DNA of 64,000 bases from Maribellus maritimus (GTDB lineage: Bacteria > Bacteroidota > Bacteroidia > Bacteroidales > Prolixibacteraceae). Below are positions 59,593 to 64,000 of the stretch, piece by piece. Location of the stretch: the NCBI RefSeq assembly GCF_022267315.1, contig NZ_JAIKLE010000008.1, positions 124,001 to 188,000 on the forward strand. Reading direction: 5' to 3'. Numbering within the stretch: position 1 is the stretch's first letter; each line of letters opens with the position of its first letter. The position numbers and the translations under genes were made by a program. The notes under the pieces are model-generated. The model saw nothing but the letters and a program-made list of their open reading frames with translations. It had not been told where the DNA came from and made no database searches.

Positions 59593-60060
59593 TTACCGGC
59601 TTAATTTTTTCCAGTTTGAATAAGTCATTTCAAACTGGATTTCACCGTTTCCGCGGATTCCGGTTTCGGCCCAGCCTGATTTTCTGTAAAAAACTTCAGC
59701 CCTTGTTTCGGGTGCGGTTCCCAACCAAACTGTTTCGGTAGTTTGTCCGAAATACCAATCCAACATAATGTTGTGCAGTTGTCTTCCGATTCCTTTTTTC
59801 TCATAGGCCGGATGTACAAATAACGCCCATATGTTATTTTCTTTCAGATCGGCTATCGAAAAGCCAATAATTTGATTGTCTGCAATACCAACCCAACCTT
59901 TTCCTCTTTTTGTTATAAAATCCAAACAATCTTTATCGCTTATTGAACCGGGGACTGAGAGAACATTTTCGTTTACAGCGTTTCTTACCATTTGAATTTG
60001 TTTAATATCCTCTGGTTTTGCCTCTCTGAAAACGACTTTGGCTGTAAATTTATCTTTCAT
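59593..60060 (-). CDS. GNAT-family N-acetyltransferase
   Basis: The 155-residue protein has the acetyl-CoA binding pattern of GNAT enzymes: VFREAKPEDIKQIQMVR at the start, WALFVHPAYEKKGIGRQLHN (motif A with the R/Q-x-x-G-x-G/A loop) and FYRKSGWAETG (motif B). There is no signal peptide. The acceptor is unknown. It is encoded upstream of the HAD hydrolase gene on the same strand. Confidence 0.92.
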   Translation of the reverse strand: MKDKFTAKVVFREAKPEDIKQIQMVRNAVNENVLSVPGSISDKDCLDFITKRGKGWVGIADNQIIGFSIADLKENNIWALFVHPAYEKKGIGRQLHNIMLDWYFGQTTETVWLGTAPETRAEVFYRKSGWAETGIRGNGEIQFEMTYSNWKKLSR

Positions 60061-60064
60061 CTGA

Positions 60065-60187
60065 CTAATATAATTGAAATTCAGCTATTCCCCACAGCTG
60101 GCGGAATGTACAATTTGCGCCGCTACTGCTTTGTCCATTTACAATGAAACAAATGATTAATAGGACGAATGTTAATTTGGTTTTCAT
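60065..60187 (-). CDS. short secreted peptide or gene remnant (40 residues)
   Basis: A 40-codon frame on the minus strand starts at ATG 60187 and ends at TAG 60065, just 5 nt before the GNAT start. It opens with a good signal peptide (MKTKLTFVLLIICFIVNGQ) followed by about 20 residues (SSSGANCTFRQLWGIAEFQ and two more). The leader is convincing, but the mature part is so short that it may be the front end of a lost secreted protein. Confidence 0.4.
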   Translation of the reverse strand: MKTKLTFVLLIICFIVNGQSSSGANCTFRQLWGIAEFQLY

Positions 60188-60358
60188 TTTATTATGTTTT
60201 AGAATTAAATTACTCATTTACTATTTTGCCTAAAAAGTAAAATATGCCCCTGAAATTTTAATATTTTATTTTTTAAAATTCAGCCCCCTGCTTCTGCGCG
60301 ATTGTATCGCTTAGTTCGTATACCAACATACCAGGCAATACAATTTGTATAAGCTAAA
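60188..60358. other. intergenic region before the 60.4 kb gene
   Basis: About 170 nt between the short peptide frame and the next gene's stop; I see no further feature. Confidence 0.4.
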
Positions 60359-61180
60359 CTATGGGGTATATTTCGTTAATTTATATTTCAATCGCCCTTT
60401 TACTAACCGATAACCGTTTATTGTTTCTTCCTTTATCTCAGATAGCTTCAAAGTGTCTGAGTCAAATTCAAAAGAAAAGCGATTGTCAAAATTTTCCGTT
60501 GCAGAATAATATTTTCCGGGGATAGGAGATTCTGAGAATTCTATGTAGTTGTTTTGAAACAACGAAAAGTCAAAAGAATAGATAATACCAATACGAAATG
60601 ACTTGTAATCATTAAATACCAAAACCTTTCCATCGTCGGTAAATGCTATGATTTTATTGTCGAAGATATATGTATCAGATAACAGAATTTGATTAATTAA
60701 TCTTGTCAGGTTATCCATATACTTATCCTTTTCGAATTCCGGAATTCTTTTGTACCGGGTTACCATACCTGAATGTGTTGTTACAATTAATAAATCCCCG
60801 GTTTTATCATATCTTATTTTGTGTGCTTCACTTTTATTGTATTCAATGTCTGATGGCTTCCAAAAACTGTATCCAACATAATTTAAAGAACTGTCTGTTG
60901 TAATTTTGTAAAAACTAAATCCAGAAAATTCAGAACGTCTGGCTTCATCAAAACTTATCTTTATGGTATCCCCTGATTGAATCTCCGGGTTAAGAATCAG
61001 TATTTTATAAGGATTATTTTTGATTGTAATAAAAGGGTCGCGTGTTTTTTCTATTTCCTGAAGGCAATCATTGGTAATCCAGTAACCATAAATATCAGGA
61101 TCTAAAGATTTCACTCCTTGTGAATAACAGGTGAGTTCTGTAAATAATGCTATTAAAATCAGCGGAATCAATTGTTTCAT
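60359..61180 (-). CDS. secreted hypothetical protein
   Basis: The 273-residue protein has a signal peptide (MKQLIPLILIALFTELTCYSQG) and a mostly beta-stranded mature part with alternating hydrophobic and charged residues (DPFITIKNNPYKILIL, NKIIAFTDDGKVLVFND). I do not recognise a family. There are no repeated cysteines. It lies downstream of the GH78 remnant in a region that looks eroded. Coding is supported by length and by the signal peptide. Confidence 0.65.
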   Translation of the reverse strand: MKQLIPLILIALFTELTCYSQGVKSLDPDIYGYWITNDCLQEIEKTRDPFITIKNNPYKILILNPEIQSGDTIKISFDEARRSEFSGFSFYKITTDSSLNYVGYSFWKPSDIEYNKSEAHKIRYDKTGDLLIVTTHSGMVTRYKRIPEFEKDKYMDNLTRLINQILLSDTYIFDNKIIAFTDDGKVLVFNDYKSFRIGIIYSFDFSLFQNNYIEFSESPIPGKYYSATENFDNRFSFEFDSDTLKLSEIKEETINGYRLVKGRLKYKLTKYTP

Positions 61181-61233
61181 CTTGTCAGTTTATTTGTCTC
61201 ATAACAGCCAAGTATATATATATATAAACATCT

Positions 61234-61728
61234 TTAAAGTTTGTCTGTCAATTTGCCAGGCCCTTCAAATGAATTACCTTTCCATTCCAATGCTGTTCCT
61301 CCGGGAATAGATATTTGAATACTGTCATTTTCAACATCGACAATAATATTACCGTATTTTGTAGGTAAACAAACACTTGCCCATTTCAGGTTTCCTAAAT
61401 TTGGTTGCAGGGAGAAACGTTTCCAGCCATCTTCTAAAGGTTTTAATCCAAAGAGCTCAGATGGTAAGAAAGCTGCCGGACCTGAACTCCAGGCGTGACA
61501 TAAACTTTTGGCATATGGTCGTCCATAAAAAGCGTATTGTTTTTCGTTGGATTCTTTGGTATCGTATGCTTCCCAAAAAGTGGTTGCTCCCTCCGCCAGC
61601 ATTGCTCCCCAATAATTTCTAACGAGGTCTAACATATAACCGGTATTGCCAAGTTGGGCTAAAGCCATAACCTCGAAGCCTGCCATATAAGGTGAAACGT
61701 TTTTTAATCTATTATTACTAGGTTGGTA
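61234..61728 (-). pseudogene. C-terminal remnant of a GH78-type alpha-L-rhamnosidase
   Basis: This frame encodes only the end of a six-hairpin glycoside hydrolase. VSPYMAGFEVMALAQLGN, GATTFWEAYDT, LCHAWSSGPAAFLPSELFG and LEDGWKRFSLQPNLGNLKWA are the last catalytic-barrel helices and the C-terminal beta-domain of GH78 rhamnosidases, which are normally 700-1100 residues. The frame is open back to the TAA at 61729-61731, which is the stop codon of the preceding lipoprotein gene in the same frame. The first 500 or more residues are missing, so it is a deletion remnant joined to a neighbour. Confidence 0.8.
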
Positions 61729-62253
61729 TTATAATTTAAAGTCGTTTTCATTTGTAATCCTCCCTGTAATTTCAAACTGTAAAGAATCATTCGTGGGTAC
61801 TGCTGAAAACTTAAAATGATGAGATTCAGGTGATAATTCATTTATGTTTAATTCCTTTGTCTCTCCCATGTAGTCAAGAAATAGTAAAATGTCATTTACT
61901 TTACTACCTGCCGGATGTTCTTTGTTAAATTCATAAATTGTAAAGACATTTATAGAATCAATCGAATTTGTATATACAATTTGATGTGGGTTTTCCATAG
62001 CATATGCGCCATTTATAATTGAATTTGATTGAGCCACTTCATACCTTTCAAATATTGAGTCTGGATATACACCAATCCCCAACTCATTTATATTAATGGT
62101 TTCCAAATGCGGAAAAATTCCATTCTCATTAAATGAAAACAGCAAAACATTGGCTGATTTAATCGTATTGTAAGTCGTGGAGAAATCTCCGGGACAACTT
62201 GTGAATAAACAAGCAAATCCAAATACGATGAATAATGCGAGTGCTTTTTTCAT
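61729..62253 (-). CDS. hypothetical lipoprotein
   Basis: The 174-residue protein has a lipoprotein signal (MKKALALFIVFGFACLFTSC, Cys20). A beta-rich mature domain follows (ANVLLFSFNENG, IDSINVFTIYEFN), ending ITNENDFKL. No family is recognised. Its stop codon is directly followed, in the same frame, by the GH78 remnant, which marks a recombination junction at its 3' end; the protein itself looks intact. Confidence 0.7.
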   Translation of the reverse strand: MKKALALFIVFGFACLFTSCPGDFSTTYNTIKSANVLLFSFNENGIFPHLETININELGIGVYPDSIFERYEVAQSNSIINGAYAMENPHQIVYTNSIDSINVFTIYEFNKEHPAGSKVNDILLFLDYMGETKELNINELSPESHHFKFSAVPTNDSLQFEITGRITNENDFKL

Positions 62254-62384
62254 TGTTGTTTTAAAATTGAATTATGTATCTGATTTAGGTTAAGTAAGTA
62301 TGTCATTATTTATGCGAGTCTTAAAATCTACTGCAACGGTCATTTAATTTTTCAACAGAAATCCTTTCAGCCACGCCTGTCATA

Positions 62385-63088
62385 TTACAATTTGTTCGGT
62401 GTAGTTTTTTTAAGTTCATCCAATATCAATCTTTTACCTTTTTGACTGTTTCCATAAATTAATTGTAGTGAAAAACATTTCGGGCAACAATAATAATTTT
62501 GCTTTTTCAGTTCTTTCCAACTCCATTTTGATTTTATTAAGGGAGTTTCAATCAAACCGCATTTTTCGCATTTAGCTTTATTCCTTAAATCTTCGTCTTT
62601 CAATTCTCTTGTCTCGAGAAATAATTTGAATTCATTGATTATAAACTCGTCAATATTTTTTTAGTTAGTCCGGAATTAAAGAGTGGTTGACCGGAATACT
62701 TCACATAATCAATATCTTCGTCTAAATCCGCAAAAGCTAAAAATTCTCCGGAATAATTATTTGCATAAACCAATTCTGTCATTTTCCTAAGTCCAATTTG
62801 CGGAGAAATTTTTCCTGTAACAACTTTGTTTGCCAAACTGTTCGAGTAAAAACTTCTCAACTCCTTTTCGTTGTCAGGATAGTCAATTTTTAAATCGTCC
62901 AGTGATTCCCGAAAATACTTTTCTCGTTCCTCTGTATCTGAGTTATCAAGCCCGGCAAGAATTAAGATGTTTTCTGTATCATACCCGTTTTGAATCATGT
63001 CAACTGCCCAGTCAACATAAATCTTAGAGTCAGATTTCCCTAAAATTCTGTCTGCAATTAAAAAATATGTCTGCTCCTTGATATTCAT
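62385..63088 (-). pseudogene. hypothetical cytosolic protein with zinc ribbon, split at a run of seven A
   Basis: Two frames belong together. The first (63088 to 62639, 149 residues, MNIKEQTYFLIADRILGKSD) ends TKKILTSL. The second has no ATG and continues from the same spot in the -1 frame as NIDEFIINEFKLFLETREL. It then enters a treble-clef/zinc-ribbon with two Cys pairs (CEKCG and CCPKC) and a C-terminal helix, ending at 62385. The frames meet in a minus-strand run of seven A at 62656-62662. One extra A, or a loss of two, restores a single protein of about 235 residues. Homopolymer miscount or a recent indel are the likeliest causes. Function unknown. Confidence 0.65.
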
Positions 63089-63411
63089 TTAAAATTACCC
63101 CTATCTGTACTGCATTTATAAGCGTTTACAATCCGGAAAACCACTATCTGTTGTCTGAAAACCTGGGGCGGCATTTCTGCACTTCGAATCTTTTACATTA
63201 GCGGCCGGGTTTTGGAGGATTAAAATTATGCGAACGGAGGGAATTTAACAATAAGAAAATGAAGTTTGGAAGAGGTCTAAATAACGGAGGTGTATGCAAA
63301 TGGGTGAGCAAATGCTACCTGATTAGAAAAAGTAACGTTTGATGTAATAATCATTGTAGATATTAGTGAAAATGCAGCCAGATCTGCCATTGCACACTGC
63401 TGACGAAGCGG
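63089..63411. other. intergenic region of about 320 bp
   Basis: No supported gene. A 38-codon frame on the minus strand here has no recognisable features and is not called. Confidence 0.45.
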
Positions 63412-64000
63412 TCATTTTTTTTTCTTCATCCATACCGGAGTTGTGTCCGAATCGTGGTTTCGGCCAACGATCTCCCTGTACAGTTCGGGGCGCCGGGCAT
63501 TTTTATATCTCCAACCTCCCGAAAGTTCAATCTTTTCTTTTGTAATTTTTGAAATCGTAATGTCGTCTTCAAAGGATTTTATTTCGGTTAAAACTTCGCC
63601 AAATGGATCTATGATCATCGAATTGCCATTTTTCAGATGTTCGCCGTCATAACCAATCGGGTTTGTAAACGCATAATACACTCCGTTATCGTAAGCTCTG
63701 GCGGGCAGCCAACGCATTAGCCAGCGTCTGCCTTTAGGCCCGTCAAATTCCATTCGTAATGAAACAGGATCGTTTTCCCGGTTCTGCCAATATTTATCTT
63801 CAACATAACCCCGGTGTGGCATTGCGGATGGTGTACAACCCGTAACGTGGGGGGCAAAAATTAATTCCGCTCCCAGGAGGCTTGTTGCCCGAACATTTTC
63901 TATGACATTATTGTCATAACAAATTAAAATTCCGCATTTCCAACCAAGTAGGTCGAACACGCAATATTCGTTTCCGGCCGACATGTGCTTGCTGATAAAC
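63412..64000 (-). CDS. carbon-nitrogen hydrolase (nitrilase superfamily), 5' end outside window
   Basis: The frame stays open to the right edge (FISKH precedes the first internal Met), so the N-terminus is missing. The visible ~195 residues hold the nitrilase core: CGILICYDNNVIENVRATSL with the catalytic Cys in ICYDN, then GAELIFAPHVTG and AFTNPIGYDGEHLKNGNSMIIDPFGEVL. The catalytic Glu and Lys of the Glu-Lys-Cys triad would lie at or beyond the edge. The class covers amidases and N-carbamoyl hydrolases; the RWLMRWLPARAYDN stretch resembles N-carbamoylputrescine/D-amino-acid amidohydrolase-like members. The substrate is not known. Confidence 0.85.
   Translation of the reverse strand, partial: FISKHMSAGNEYCVFDLLGWKCGILICYDNNVIENVRATSLLGAELIFAPHVTGCTPSAMPHRGYVEDKYWQNRENDPVSLRMEFDGPKGRRWLMRWLPARAYDNGVYYAFTNPIGYDGEHLKNGNSMIIDPFGEVLTEIKSFEDDITISKITKEKIELSGGWRYKNARRPELYREIVGRNHDSDTTPVWMKKKK

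Overview
The window reads as a chromosomal segment of a low-GC member of the Bacteroidota, most like the marine or gut polysaccharide degraders of the Marinilabiliales/Prolixibacteraceae type. Four things support this: a SusC/SusD pair with an STN domain next to a FecR anti-sigma/ECF sigma pair; many secreted sulfatases and glycoside hydrolases with Bacteroidota-type signal peptides; Bacteroidota promoter elements (TAnnTTTG, once with a perfectly spaced TTTG upstream); and Bacteroidota gene arrangements such as rpsF-rpsR-rplI and accC/BCCP/carboxyltransferase. The genus is an inference.

Layout. 1-509 is the start of a secreted sugar-binding-like protein cut by the window edge. 0.8-4.4 kb is a three-gene biotin-dependent acyl-CoA carboxylase operon. 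4.5-5.6 kb is the ribosomal operon rpsF-rpsR-rplI, flanked by clear hairpin terminators. 5.8-7.8 kb (minus strand) is a compact operon of secreted proteins of unknown function; its first gene is split by a -1 frameshift at a slippery-looking TTTAAAG. 8.5-19.3 kb is mostly housekeeping: ridA, lptD-like, a cell-wall amidase, an MlaD-like protein, dnaA, a drug/metabolite transporter, yigZ, pyrBI behind an attenuator-like leader, and tRNA-Leu(CAG).

19.6-39.2 kb (minus strand) is a large polysaccharide utilisation locus. In transcription order it holds an ECF sigma factor, FecR, SusC with STN domain, SusD, sulfatase, sulfatase, a DUF1680/GH127-like glycosidase, a GH2 beta-galactosidase-like enzyme, a sulfatase, an alpha/beta-hydrolase esterase with a C-terminal EF-hand pair, and a sulfatase with a helical repeat tail. 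It probably imports and desulfates a sulfated galactose/arabinose-containing glycan. Facing away from it, 39.9-42.5 kb carries a GH43 endo-arabinanase and a GH51 arabinofuranosidase, so the two blocks share an arabinose theme.

43-49.5 kb is mixed: a periplasmic glutathione peroxidase, tRNA-Gly(CCC), a Tat-exported Gfo/Idh/MocA oxidoreductase, and an AraC regulator / SRPBCC / C45-type amidohydrolase cassette. 49.6-60 kb holds a RecB-like helicase-nuclease, a DUF4293 membrane protein, a MurU-like nucleotidyltransferase, a glycosyltransferase, an M16 protease, a HAD phosphatase and a GNAT acetyltransferase. 60-64 kb looks eroded: hypothetical secreted proteins, a stranded C-terminal piece of a GH78-type rhamnosidase, a gene split at a run of seven A, and a carbon-nitrogen hydrolase cut by the right edge. 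I saw no CRISPR array, prophage or intact insertion sequence.
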